Shown: positions 1-11,998 of the stretch, one piece after another
Position numbering within the stretch: the first letter of the stretch is position 1
How the letters are laid out: each line of letters begins with the position of its first letter
Assembly: GCA_009761415.1 (NCBI GenBank)
Contig: QUOL01000009.1
Coordinates: forward strand, 124,001-188,000
From: Sarcomyxa edulis
Taxonomy: Eukaryota; Basidiomycota; Agaricomycetes; Agaricales; Mycenaceae
DNA length: 64,000 bases
Direction: 5' to 3'
Made by a program: the position numbers and the translations under genes
Notes under the pieces: generated by a model
Told to the model about the DNA's origin: nothing
Seen by the model: the letters and a program-made list of their open reading frames with translations, nothing else
The model's database searches: none

Positions 1-57
1 TGGTATGTTCTACATTCAATTTGCTCCAGGTAACAGCTAACGATTTTACATCTATAG

Positions 58-2107
58 GTCCGATTTTCTATCTCAATTTGGCGGGGCAACCCGTTGTAGT
101 CCTCAATACGCACAAAGTGGCTGCCGATCTATTAGGTGCGTGTCGTTCAACTGCTGAATTTCACTCATCTGACCGGACTTAGATCGCCGCTCAACTATCT
201 ACAGCGACCGTCCACAATTCATCATGGCTGGTGAGATCTTGACCGGTGGCATCTTCATTGCATTTTCTGCCTACGGCGACTTGTAAGCATTTAGAGATAA
301 AATTCGAATGTCCAATATTCATCCGCTGCGAAGATGGCGCAGACTGCGTCGTGCTGCTCATGATGGATTGAATTCTCGCGCCGCGGCTGCATACCGCCCG
401 CTGCAGGAGCAGGAGGCTGCTACCCTTGCATCCGACCTCTTGTCGGATCCCGAATCTTGGGATGATCACTTGAAACGGTAAGTCACTCGAACCTGCTCCC
501 GGTTCAATGAGATTCTGACTCAGTAGTCTCAGGTCAGCTGCGTCTACCGTTTTATCCGCAATCTATGGTTATCCGCCTATCAAGTCTAAAGATGACCCCC
601 TCGTCGAGAGAATCAATGTCTTGATGCACAGATTGGTTCGTGCTGCTCTTCCCGGAGCGTATCTTGTTGAAATATTTCCATTCATGAGACACCTTCCGGA
701 GTGGATGGCGAAATGGAAGCGAGAGGGTCTGCAATGCCATCGCGATGATACCGTCATGTTCGAGGGATTTTTGAACGACGTAGACGATAAAATGGTGAGA
801 GACTCCATCCCTTCCTACTTTCGTCACGCTAATATTGACATTCATTGTAGCACTCGGGGCAGCAGACTCCCTGTTTTGCTGCCACTCTTCTTCAGACCGC
901 CAAAAAACACGATTTGACCAAGAAAGAGTCATCCTGGCTAGCGGGCTCAATGTTGTAAGTGGGACACTATCTCTGTCTCAAGGCGCTGTCTTACATCTCT
1001 GCACAGTGGAGCGGGAGCTGAGACTGTATGTCTGCTGATTGCCCGTCAAGATCATCAGACTTCTGATTATTTTCTTCTTAGACGGCTGCCGCTCTTTCGG
1101 TGTTCTTTTTGGCCATGGCACTGTATCCGGATGTCATGCACAAAGCGCAAAGCGAGATAGACCGTATCGTGGGTCGTGACCGACTCCCAAGCTTCTCGGA
1201 TCAAGACAACCTGCCGTATGTTCGTGCAATGGTCAAGGAAGTTTTGAGATGGAGGCCAGTAGGACCGTTAGGTACTATCTCCAGAGAAGGTGTCCTCTAA
1301 GTAGTCTCTGATATCTTGACCTAGGTCTACCGAGGAGATCCGTACAGGTGAATATCGACAATTCATGTGAACTTTACGATCAATCAGTGATACTTCTCAG
1401 GACGACTGGTACCAAGGTTACTTCATTCCGAAAGGTTAGTACAATACTCTGCCCATATCTGCGCAATATCAATGAGATAGCGGACAGGTACCATCGTCAT
1501 CTACAACACCTGGTAAGGATCAATTCCCTTACCCTATATTATCGCTTCTGAAATCTTGTTGTAGGGCCATGAACAGGTAGGGGGTCCAATCCTATAGGTG
1601 TATCGGAGCTCAGGTGTGATAAAATGTAGGGACCCAAGGATATTTCCGGATTTCGACGAATTTCGCCCCGAGCGATTTCTAGATGAATCTGGGATGTTCG
1701 ACCAGACTCCTCCAGATACGCACAATCAAGGTCACGTCACCTATGGATTTGGTCGACGGTGAGTTAGTCAAACACAAATCTTAGACACTGATATTCATTG
1801 TGCTTGCAGTATTTGCGTCGGCATGAACGTTGCCAATCAGGCGCTCTTCATCAACATGGCCTCTGTCCTGTGGGCTGTCAATATTCAAAAAACCGTGGAT
1901 GCAAGCGGTCAAGACATCGTTCCTTCTAGGACAGATTGCGTCGACGAAGGCTTAGTTGTGTATGTGCTTCGTTGTACAGGGCGATTTTTTTCTGACAAGA
2001 TTTGCTTTCTCTCCAAATGCAGCCGGCCCGTCCCCTTTAAATGTCTGATTACTGCGAGGTCAAAGGAAATACCTTCCGTTCTTGCGATGGCTAAATTACA
2101 TGATTAA
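58..2107 (+). CDS. cytochrome P450 (first of four), 5' end outside window
   Basis: Microsomal heme-thiolate monooxygenase of the fungal secondary-metabolism type. The first visible exon follows a TATAG acceptor and reads GPIFYLNLAGQPVVVL, the usual first beta-sheet region, so the membrane anchor and proline hinge lie upstream of the window. Next come YSDRPQF, the C-helix region RRWRRLRRAAHDGL, the I-helix GAGAETTAAALSV, the K-helix around KEVLRWRPVGPLG, the PERF region (FRPERFL), and the heme loop YGFGRR/ICVG, with an intron between GRR and the Cys. About ten short introns are needed and the frame stays open through all of them. The C-terminus RPVPFKCLITARS is typical. It converges on the next P450 with 83 bp between stops. 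The palmitoyl-like segment AALPGAYLVEIFP closely matches the third P450, so the two are probably recent paralogues. Substrate is unknown; oxidation of the cluster's terpene is inferred from context. Confidence 0.9.
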
Positions 2108-2190
2108 GAGCACCGGTGTTTCATTCTTACAAGGAAAAAAATTGTCTTCATTTTCTGCGAAGTAAGAACACTGACTACAAGCCACACAAA

Positions 2191-4464
2191 TCATTCGATT
2201 TCGGATAATAGCTCTTCGACATCAGGACGAAGTGTTATTTTGCACTTGAATGGAAGTGGATGCCTAAGATGTTGCATTCAGTAATCGTTACATGGAAGAA
2301 AGGCACGAGTGTCATTCTTACGAGGCTTCACCGCCAGAGGTAAAACTGAGAGGGTCAGTATTGGGGATAATTTCGCGATCGCGATCGTCCACAGCTCGGT
2401 CAATATTCAGCCCCCAAAGGCAATGTACGGCAAAGATCCAAATAGCATGATCAGCCATAGTCGCTCCAGGACAGAGTCTGAGGTAGCATCTGTCAGTCCA
2501 GGTCGGAGGAAGTAATACTAGAAGCTACACACCGACGTCCAAACCCGTACATATGATGTCCGAAGACCTTACTTTCACTCGGATTGATTTCGCAACCGCT
2601 TTCATCGATAAAACGTTCAGGTTTGAAGATATCGGGGTCGGGATAAACGTTCTTATCCTGATGAATCGACCTGGAAGACGGTTCACGCCTATTCTGAAGA
2701 ACAAAGCATAGCTTACCAGATTGAACTGATGACCGTTGTACCCTTCGGAATGAAATATCCCATGTATTCATCGTCCTACAAGGAAGTGAGACGCTATATG
2801 CAATGGTGCAGACGTCTTTTGTCTTTACCTTGGTTGATGCATGTGGTACACCTGATGCGAGAGAGTATATTAGTTTGTGTAGTGGTCGATGCAGATTACA
2901 CGCACTGAGAGGAGCCACGGGTCTCCAGCTACGTAGGCATCAGGTTAGTTAGCTCACCGGGATGAATAAAGCAACATACCGGCATGTCTCTTTGACTACT
3001 GCAGTAGTATAAGGTAGATTGACGCGATCAGAGAAGACCGGAAATCGAGATCGTCCAACCACGCGGTCAATCTCCTCTTGAGCTTTAAGTTGGATATCTG
3101 GCCATGCTGTCAAGGCCAATATCAAGACACTGGAGACGGACATAAGCTAGTTATGAATCAGAACAGTTTGAAGGACACAAGCAGGAGCTGCTGCTCACGG
3201 TATCAGGGGTTTGAGAAATTGTCCCACCGATATACGCCAACTCTTTTTCCGAAACGCCATAGCACTGATCATGCAATCCTTCCGAAATAAAAGACGGTTG
3301 TCTCGCAGAGTTTACCTATGAGGCGTCATTGCCACAGCTCTTGAGGAAGCGCAGAATCTGATCACTCACTCTTGCAGTTTCTAGCAACTCTATATACAGC
3401 CTTTCGTCGTCTTCTGCCCACTGGTCTGCCTTCCTTCTCCATTGCATACCGGGTACCCATGATGGTACCTTCATAAGCCAAGGCATGATGTCGACAAGAA
3501 AGGCGCCAGGCGCCAATGTCGCAGCAAACCTGCTAGCGGATGAGAAGATACGTCGAGCGAAGGGGTCGTCTTCAAAATCTTCGACTCGGTGACCATACAT
3601 GGTCCCCATGATGACAGATGCAGTGAATCTGAGGGAGCATGAGCGCGTATACCAGGGTTTCAGTTTCTGATTGGAATAACCGTTTGACACTACTGGATAT
3701 ATCTTCCGAATCTCGCGCAACCTGCTTGATGAACATGCGTGCCTCTTTTTCCTCGATAGTGTGATAAGAGACGAGGGATTTAGGCTGCAGCCCAGAGTGT
3801 ATGGCTTTCCGGAGCTTTCGATGCCTTCGAAAGCTCTCAGACATTGGAGATTGCCCGAGAGGTATTTGACACTCACCTATCACCATACCGAATTGTACCG
3901 ACATGCATGTTTTTGGCGAGTATTTCGGATGCCACAACCCATCTTAAGAGATTCAAAGAAAGCCTGAAGCATCTCACACGCTGTACTTACCTAGGACGAT
4001 CAGAATAAACGGAAGATCGACGATCTTGAGACCTTTCTAAGTGATTGAACTCCGAGTTTCTGAGGACATGGAAACATACCGAGAAGATCTGCCGCAACCT
4101 CTGCAGACCCTAGAAGGATGATGGGCTGACCTAGTAGTGTTATACTGCAGATAGGGCCTATTACAATATAAGCGAAGAAGACGAAAAAGGGCATCACTCT
4201 GACCGTAGTCACGTATCCATTCGTCGAACTTCAGCCAGTAGTGGTCTCTGGGAATCTGTAGAATGAATATACTGGTAAGGCGATAATTTTACGGACAGAC
4301 GAGGAAGGGTAACATGCTTGTAATAAGTTTCCAAGGATTGGGACACCCTTTGGGCCGGGAGGTAGAGGCAAACCTTTCCTATTTCTGCGCGCACATTTCG
4401 TAGAATACCAAATTATTGTCAAAAGCGATATAATCGATACGGCGAGGGTGATCATGACAGACAT
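2191..4464 (-). CDS. cytochrome P450 (second of four)
   Basis: Complete P450 on the minus strand. The start is chosen at 4464 because MSVMITLAVSIISLLTIIWY gives an N-terminal membrane anchor, followed by the hinge LPLPPGPKGVPILGN. Further along are YSDRPR, RRHRKLRKAIHSGL, the I-helix region GGTISQTPDT, the K-helix KETCR joined to WRPVAPLS, DDEYMGYFIPKGT, FKPERFIDESG and the heme loop. The heme Cys is easy to miss: after YGFGRR an intron of about 50 nt must be removed, which then gives LCPGATMADHAIWIF. Reading on without splicing gives a false early stop. The last exon is HPLPFKCKITLRPDVEELLSEIE. It is a distinct subfamily from P450s one and three (LCPG rather than ICVG or SCIG). Its start faces the GMC oxidoreductase gene, so the two may share a promoter region. 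Role in tailoring the cluster product is inferred. Confidence 0.88.
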
Positions 4465-4920
4465 GGCAAATTCAAAGAGAGCAAAATGTGTACAATTTCG
4501 TCCGAGGCTCTGTGATACATGTTCAGCGCAATAACCTTTTGAGAAAATCATTTCATCGAACCAAACATGATGGAGGATTGAATACTGAATGGACTGAAGA
4601 TGAGCTAGGGTACCCGGGGTATCATTGGTCTTCTGGAACGACAACGACACAAGTGAGAAGGACCGACCGAACCTCCGATATCAACAACCTATTCCCTGTT
4701 ATCTTGATGTATCTCGACTCCCGGATCTTTCCTGGGACGAAACGAACAACGTCAAATTTTCGAAGGTCAATCGCACACGCACAGGATTTAGATAAACAAC
4801 ACATGAGTAGATCCGCCCGGCGCCCATACATGCATGGGAGTGCCTCTGGAACAGATAAGGGGGGTCATATTGGCCGATACGTACTCACTCTGTCATCCTA
4901 GATCGAAAACGCCACTCTGG

Positions 4921-4945
4921 CTGTTGGTTGGCTGTTGGTTGGCTG
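4921..4945. repeat. short tandem repeat
   Basis: The 11-bp unit CTGTTGGTTGG occurs twice head to tail (4921-4931 and 4932-4942), followed by a partial third copy (CTG). It lies in the divergent promoter region. Function unknown. Confidence 0.75.
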
Positions 4946-5040
4946 ATGCACTTTGGGACATACGCATACGTCAGTACGCGTCAGTATCAGCATAGATATC
5001 AAAGAAGGGAGCAATCGACCCACTTACACCACAAGTGAGA

Positions 5041-5058
5041 TCGAGAGAGCTCTCTCGA
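5041..5058. promoter_or_regulatory. perfect 18-bp palindrome
   Basis: TCGAGAGAGCTCTCTCGA reads identically on both strands. It lies about midway between the P450 and GMC start codons, where a dimeric transcription factor could bind. The regulatory role is a guess; the symmetry is directly visible. Confidence 0.45.
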
Positions 5059-5187
5059 TACTGGTGTACAAAGAGCGCTCGGTTTGGAACCAAATCAGGC
5101 GAGTCGGTCGCCGGCATCAGTCACTGAGTCAGTTCGGGATCGGGTACAGTATAGAAGCCGAACGAGGCCGGTTTTCATGATCCTCTG

Positions 5188-5206
5188 GATATCGTATTGA
5201 TATCGT
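5188..5206. promoter_or_regulatory. direct repeat of GATATCGT, candidate cis element
   Basis: GATATCGT occurs at 5188-5195 and again at 5199-5206, about 400 bp upstream of the GMC start. The reverse complement ACGATATC occurs at 11480-11487 in the other divergent promoter of the cluster. A shared regulator is only a hypothesis. Confidence 0.3.
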
Positions 5207-5607
5207 TAGTCGGCGGTATGTAGAACGCCCGCCCACTTGTTTCCGACCTGGTTCAACTCGTCGCTCCTATCCAAAACTTCCCAGATTCTCCCACACACAG
5301 ATCTTGCGACCGAGCCCCGCTATCCGATTCCTGGGGACATGGACGTTTGATGGACGTCAGTACATTTGAACCAGCGTGAGTAACTAGTACACCTGCTAGC
5401 TGGCCATGCATCCCACTGGCTGAGACCCGAGTAATTGGTTCCTGCTCGCCATGCTTCCCGATGCAGCTTCTGCATTTCACAACTAAACTGGCCCGTACGG
5501 GCGTACCCATTCTCGTTCAACAAGTTCTAGCCGGGACAAGACACTAGTATTGATTTCATCGGTGTAATCCTGTTCACTCCACATCCTTCGGTCTACTCAC
5601 GCTTCCA

Positions 5608-8533
5608 ATGGACTCCAAATTTGCCTCTCTCGCCCTTCTCAGTCTATCAGGCATTGGACTTGCAGTACTGTATCAAACCCTGATTCAAGCGCGTATACAG
5701 TCCTTTGATTGTATAATCGTAGGTGAGTGGCCTGTTAGGGTCACAAATCAAGCTCGTTTGAGTCAAGTCAACGGTCTCGTTAGGTGGCGGGACTGCAGGC
5801 CTAGTATTAGCTGAAAGGTGCATTCAATACATAGCGCTTTGTATTTCGAAATCAATCATTGTTCCAGGCTTTCGAAGAATTCCCAGCTATCCATCACGGT
5901 AGCGGAGGCAGGTCAGTTTTCCGAACAGGACAAAACTCTCATTCCAGGTAGCCATCACTTTGCTTCGTAAATGGACGCGTTGCTGAATACTACAATCTCA
6001 GCCCTTTACACAGAATTCATCGGTGACCCGGACCTTGATTGGGGATTTTCCACCGTGCCCCAGACTCATGTGTCGAACAAAGTGATAGGCTTGCCTCGTG
6101 GAAAGGTATACTTCTTCCGTTCCAGTACATGTGTCATAACTAAGCAGTGCTTATAAGACACTTGGAGGAACGTCAGCAGTGAATGGCATGTATTTCGTGC
6201 GGCAAGTTCATATTACCTTTCAAATCAAATAACAGTCCTCATTTATCTGCAGTGCATCTCGAGAGGAATACGATGGTCAGATACCTTCATTCATGACCTA
6301 CATGCAAACGATGACAATGACTCGAACAAAACCTAGCTTGGGAGGAAGTCGGTAACGTTGGTTGGAACTGGAATATGATTAAAGCACGCATGAAAGCTGT
6401 CGAAGCCTTTACTCCGGGTTCCGAGGAGGATGCCACGACCTTCTCCGCTGCCGATGCGCTCGAAGACCACGGCGTTGAGGGACCTATTCATGTCACTTAC
6501 TCAAAGTTTGACCATAGAGACTCTCTTGTTCCAGCTTATTTCAAGACGCTCAATGCCATTGGTATCCCTACAAACTACAGGGCTGTGAGTACCCATTGCT
6601 TCTGATTCGGGGACCCTTTAGGGAGAGACTTACGCGTTTTTTACAGTCCTGCGGAAATACATCCGGTATCTGGCATGCTCCTTGTACAATAGATCCCAAA
6701 AATCGTACGCGATCATACTCTGTCAACGGCTTCCTTACTCCTGCCAAAGGGCGAAAAAATCTTGTCGTACACACCGGTGCAGAAGTCACCAAAATTGGTC
6801 TGCGGAATGGTCATGCCATTGAGGTCCATTATGACTCAGGCCGACGTCGTCAAAGGCTTGCTCTGAAACCTAATGGGGTTGTCGTTCTCACTGCTGGTTT
6901 GTCATCCTCACATCTTCGGAGTACCTTTGTCATGTTGATCCATCGATAAACCAGGAACATATCAATCTCCTAAGATTTTGGAGCTGTCGGGTAGCTTCTT
7001 CTCCCGAAACTTATTGGAAGCGTAGCTGACTGATGACAGGAGTAGGAAACTCGTCTATCTTGAGACAGCGAGGAATCGACCCGAAGATTGATCTCCCAGG
7101 CGTCGGAGAAAACCTTCAGGTAGACAGTTGATTTAAATCCGAAATTCTCAGCTTTCTCAAAAGTCAGAGAAGGATCATGCGACAATTCTTGTACGTCAAA
7201 TTGTTGTCTTGCCGAATTGGTTTATATCTGAAGCTGTACTTCACTGGCTCGTCAAGACCTCCTTCGAGCTACGTGATAGTGCCGGAGTGTCTTTTGATGC
7301 ACTGCATTTGAACTCCACTTTTGCTGCCCAGGAATGGCAAGCATATGTTACCAACAAGTCAGGTACGGATCCATTGAACGACATTCAATGTTGTTGGAGG
7401 CTGAAAAGCTCGATTTGCCATGCATAGGCATTTATGCGTCTGTCCCCGGAACGACAGTGGCGATGATACCGTATCAGCTGTATATTAACTCCACTAGATA
7501 TGCTACCCTCAAGGCGTCACTTGACAGGCACTTAGCAAGATACCAGGACACGCCGGAAGCCAAGCAATTTGCATTGCAGCGCTCTTTCTTGGAGGATGTA
7601 TCAATTCCACAAATTGAGTGAGTCTTTCAATAGCAAGGGCTTCTTGAACCAGTGCCCTGACAGTTCTTTAGATTAGTGATGCTACCTGGTACGTGACCCG
7701 CGATTTCGGAGGGTGAGCATTGATTAATGTCCTCAAAGCTCTCCACGATCCTCTTCAAAAAGCTCAGGCCGGACGATCATACATGACCATTGCCGCCACA
7801 CTCATGCATCCATTCTCACGAGGAAGCGTTCATATCGGCTCAAGCAACCCATTGGCGTACCCTCTGATCGATCCAAACTTCCTTGGAGTCACGGAATTTG
7901 GTGAATGCAAATGATACCAATGATTGAGCCAAAGCATATGCTGATGATGTGTTATAGAGTCCGGAGTCCTCTTTGATGCCTTGATATTTATCAGCGAGCA
8001 GATTTCGAAGACCGAGCCACTATCCAATATGATTGTTAGGCAGATAAGTCCTCCACCTGGAGCATCTGACGCCCAACTCATGTCGTTTGTTCGCAATGGA
8101 GTAATGAGCTCCTGGCATCCGTGCGGTAAAATGTTTTCTCTTTTGTCATCTGTTGCGTCTTGACCTTTTCGCGTTACAGGATCAACTTCGATGTTCCCAG
8201 AAAATCAACGTGGAGTTGTTGATTCTAATCTCAAAGTACGTTGTTGCACACGTTTACGGTTCCTATATCTCGCATGACACTTGACTCCAGGTATATGGCA
8301 CAGACAACATTTATATTGCAGATGCCAGCATCATTCCTTTGGTAAATAATGGCCGCGCTGAATTCCATCTGCCGCTGAACAGAATGTCTAGCAACTCGGG
8401 ACACACACGGCTGCCACAGTCTACGCAAATGCGATGAGGGTAAGATATTCAAATCTGTGATTGGCTAGTATGTTGAGACCGTCTATCTGTATAGGCAAGC
8501 GAACTCATCGAACTTGAGCTTTTGCGCCAATGA
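5608..8533 (+). CDS. GMC family FAD-dependent oxidoreductase (aryl-alcohol oxidase/dehydrogenase-like)
   Basis: Glucose-methanol-choline oxidoreductase that oxidises an alcohol using FAD. It starts MDSKFASLALLSLSGIGLAV, a hydrophobic leader that is either a signal peptide or an anchor. The Rossmann motif IIVGGGTAGLVLAERL follows after an intron, then the GMC signature TLGGTSAVNGMYF, NGFLTPAKGRKNLVV, the second GMC signature GTYQSPKILELSGVGNSS, and GVGENLQ. The two active-site regions are present near the C-terminus: SSWHPCGS with the catalytic His, and GTHTAATVYANAMR with the second His. The gene ends IELELLRQ. Many short introns are needed. The junction near 7345-7400 is ambiguous: either an intron joins WQAY to AEKLDLP, or a small frameshift lies there. 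It sits between two P450s in the terpene cluster and converges on the third P450 with 87 bp between stops. A tailoring oxidation of an alcohol to aldehyde is inferred. Confidence 0.88.
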
Positions 8534-8620
8534 GACATTCATGACACGCTTGGAAGTCTTCTGCCCTAGATGATATGTTCGAATTACTTTGTATATACAG
8601 ACTGATTGTCAACAACGTCT

Positions 8621-11077
8621 TCATTGACAAGCGCTTCGCGAACGTATAATCTCAACCAGAATGTCCGAACGTGCTGTCAAGCAACATTCGAAAGGTACTG
8701 GTCTCCTGTTACGAAGAAATGAGAGGTGCCATTGTGGAAAAGGCTGGATAGCTTACACTGCAAGACCCTCGTCAATTAACGCGTCAGGATCTGGAGTGAT
8801 TTTGTCGCCTGATTCAGTTGTTGCCTGGGTGATACTGAACACGGTAACGATGTTTGCTGCGTTGATGAGGAGAGCATTCCTACCACGAATAACGTGTTCA
8901 GTAGGATGATCAAAGGAAGACTACCTATCTCAGGCTTACACCGCAACCGTATAACCAATACAAGAGCTACATCATTGAACGTCAGCTCCTCCAAAATCCT
9001 TTGGGTGCGATCATGAAAGCAAACCGTCGTCCAAACCCGAAGCTGTGCTGCCCCAATTCCTTCGCCTCGGGGAATTCCACAGCAGTGACCCCGTCATCAG
9101 CTAGGTAACGCTCCGGCCTGAATTCATCCGGATTCTGATAAACCGCTTCATCGTGATGCATGGCCCTGTCCAAGATGTGTCAGTTTTGATGTTCAAGGTA
9201 CACCGCAATCAGGACGATCTACCAGACATTGGGGAGTATGATGGTCCCAGCTGGTTTACGCTGTCAGTAACGAAGGATAGAATGAACAATATAGCTGACC
9301 AGGAATGAAATGACCAGCGTAAACATCATCCTGGGTCGACATGTGCGGTACGGCTGAACATGATTATGAGGTTTCATGCAGGCTCACAAAAGGGACTTAC
9401 CTAACGGTCCCATCGGCCGCCAGCTACTCCAGGTCAGCCGCGATTTTGTTTTGGAGTTTGAGAAGAACATAGCGTACCGAAGGGTCTCTTTTATAACAGC
9501 ATTCAGATATGGTAGCTTTATTGCATCTTCGAACGTAGGAAGTCGTCCTTCTCCTATGGCGGATAGTAGCTCATCATGAAGCTTGCTCTGCACACGAGGA
9601 TACAGAAGCATGGCCAGTAAAAAAACGCTAAGCGTGGCTGCCATCTGGGGGAAAGCCTTGTGGGCGATTGAACTCAAGCCATGAGAGGATCACTTACTGC
9701 CTCTGCGCCAGCACCACTGGTAAGGTATGTTTATAATGAGGCAATTTATGTCATTGAAGGTGCACGTACAACATCATGCCCGCAAGCCAAGCAGCTTCGG
9801 TGGAGTCTAGACCATGCGGCTCCAAGGGGTCAAGGAGTTTAGATGCGAAGCATTCCGAACGAGATCCATTTGCCTATAAGATATATAAGAGAGATAAGGC
9901 ATCCCTCCTGCGGTCACAAGAATACAGCTCACCAAACCTGTGTTCACGTCTTCCATGAGACCCATAAATAGTTCGGTATCTTTCTTGTAGTATCTGTATC
10001 CTTCGCGTTTCCATTTTGCCATCCATCGAGGCAGATACATCATCACAGGGAATATATCAACCAAGTAATTTCCTGTACGCCTGGGTTGAGAGCAAAATAC
10101 ACAGTTTTTGAGACGTCAAATACAAACCTGGAAGTGCAGCCTTTAACATTCTGTCCACATAATCTTCGACCCTCCGTACTAACGGGTCACCAATTGAGAT
10201 GGGCGGGTATGCATACACAACGCTAAGCACCGTTGCAGCAGCAGTTCTGTACATCTTTCAAGAGGGGCGGAATACCAGGGAAAAAAACGGACGAACCGTC
10301 TCAAGTGTGGATCAACCTGGCCTTTTTCTTCCAAAAGACCAGCGAGAAGATTTACGACCTCTTTCTCTTGCAGAGGCGTGTAATCTCTGGTAGCCCTCGG
10401 AGACAGCCCTTGGCTCGCAGCGCGGCGCATTCTTCTCCATCTGGTATCGTTCGTTAATCGTTATATAACAGTCTGAAACTATGAGCACTTGCCGGTCACC
10501 ATACCGAGCGAATGCAAGGTTCATTCCTCCTGTCAATATTTCCGTCGCCATAACGAAGCGCTACTCGAGATGTGGATGAGAGCGTAGAGGGTGAAAACTA
10601 GTATCAGTAGCTTACAGGTCTATCTGAGTAAATAGATGATCGCCTATCCTGAACAGGGATTTCAGTATTGAAGCATCACACCTAGAGTTAGAGAAGATAC
10701 CAGGAGGTCCGCAGCTATGCGAGCGCTACCTACGACAAGAACAGATTGCCCGGCAAAGTTAAGTTTGTAAATTGGGCCTGCGAGCAGAATTTATGACTGA
10801 ACGTCCTTTATCAGTCTTGATACACGTACCGAAAGTCTTGTGCCAATCTTGTTTTCGAGATTCAGGCAACAGGAAAATCTAGGACGAAAGAGTTATGCGT
10901 ACCAGTGTATTTCAGCCACTGTTCATTTCCTAACTGGAAGATATTTCCAAGAAAAGGAAAACCTTTGGGTCCGCTGAATTGAGGCAGATGATGCCGATAG
11001 ATGCGCGGCTTGACGAGCAAGTTCCAGCCTAGAAGGAGAACAAGGGGAAAAAGCACCAGAATGTACATGCCAGCCAT
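8621..11077 (-). CDS. cytochrome P450 (third of four), paralogue of the first
   Basis: Complete P450 on the minus strand, starting MAGMYILVLFPLVLLLGWNL (membrane anchor) and continuing with FSGPKGFPFLGN. It has YSDRP, RFVMATEILTGG, RWRRMRRAASQGLS, AALPG then YLVDIFPVMMYLPRWMAKWKREG (very close to P450 one), the K-helix KETLR, WRPMGPLG, FRPERYL and FGFGRR. Two introns are needed after GRR: the first (about 58 nt) leads to SCIGYTVAV, restoring the heme Cys, and the second leads to NALLINAANIVTVFSI. The last exon is RPVPFECCLTARSDI. One oddity: in the I-helix, the usual AGxDT/AGAET reads GAGAEA followed by MAATLSV, so the conserved Thr appears to be Ala. It shares a 0.9-kb divergent promoter region with the terpene synthase fusion, which supports a role in the same pathway. 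Confidence 0.87.
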
Positions 11078-11998
11078 GGGATGGGATGGAACGAGCTGCT
11101 ACTAGATATGTACGGAACGGGATCCAGGAAATCAACTTGATGCGAGGAATGCGAGAGCTTCTCGATTGGTATGTTTCTCGCTAGCAGAACGTCTAGGTAA
11201 ACAATAAAGCGTAGGCTATTCGGGTTAAGCGCATGCCAAAAATACAAGTATCATCTGAGCGCTGAGCAAGGATCTTGAAGCTTGGAGCTTTGAAGGTTTG
11301 TTCGGTGGCTTTCAGTATGCTTTCAGGTCCAGGGTAAGCAAGGGGTAAGAGAGCCAAGATACTCGACTGTACGATCATGTTTCGGTTTGAAGATTCCAAG
11401 CTGGCTCAGCGCTCAGTTTGGGCTCAGTGTACCAGCGCTTGCAACAACACCGACAATAAATACCACACAACATACTCCGACGATATCGATCTTCTGATTC
11501 TTCACACTGGCAGTGCTATCATCGGAAGATCATCGTTTCTTCGCGATCGACTTCGAATTCAAGTTCCCGGCCACCCACCTTCGCCCGACCTTCGCTGAGT
11601 GACCTTCTTTCAGTATCAAACACATATAACGACCGTATGAATGCATCAGACTCTGATGTGGAAGCACTTCCGGCGCTCTGCTATATGATATAACGTATGA
11701 CGCAGGGCACCACATGCTGGCTCGTACCTCTATCTCGGAATGACCATGCGAGCCCGTGGAGTTTTGCCCCCCGTTCGTGAGTACTATCTTATTCCGTCGC
11801 GGTCACTCGTCCTCCGAAGAGCCCGTATGTACCCCGGATAGAAACTCGGGGAAGAGTTATTGGGTCAGCTCGGGGAGAATATACGCCGATCAGGTAGATA
11901 AGTCATTTTATCCTATCTGTGTTCCAGAATCTCATACGTGACTTGATTCTCAATATGAATATATATACCTTACTAGATTTTACTTCAAACAACTTGCC
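11078..11998. promoter_or_regulatory. divergent promoter region of P450 3 and the terpene synthase fusion
   Basis: No supported gene in 0.9 kb. An AT-rich stretch, GAATATATATACC, lies at about 11957-11969, some 30-40 bp before the terpene synthase start, and is a plausible TATA element. ACGATATC at 11480-11487 is the reverse complement of the repeat found upstream of the GMC gene. Confidence 0.5.

Larger units (their letters stand above)
4465..5607. promoter_or_regulatory. divergent intergenic region between P450 2 and the GMC oxidoreductase
   Basis: No convincing gene in these 1.1 kb; the open frames are short and lack motifs. The segment lies between two divergent start codons and so should hold both promoters. 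It contains an 11-bp tandem repeat near 4921, a perfect 18-bp palindrome at 5041, and a direct repeat of GATATCGT near 5188. These are listed separately. Confidence 0.5.

Noticed and set aside
2490..2560. Apparent premature stop in P450 2 after YGFGRRCVASS.
   Set aside because: A short intron removes this stretch and gives FGRRLCPGATMADH, followed by a normal C-terminus.
8900..9020. Apparent loss of the heme cysteine in P450 3 (reads HVIRGRN before NALLIN).
   Set aside because: Two introns placed after FGFGRR give SCIGYTVAV joined in frame to NALLINAANIV, so the heme loop is intact.
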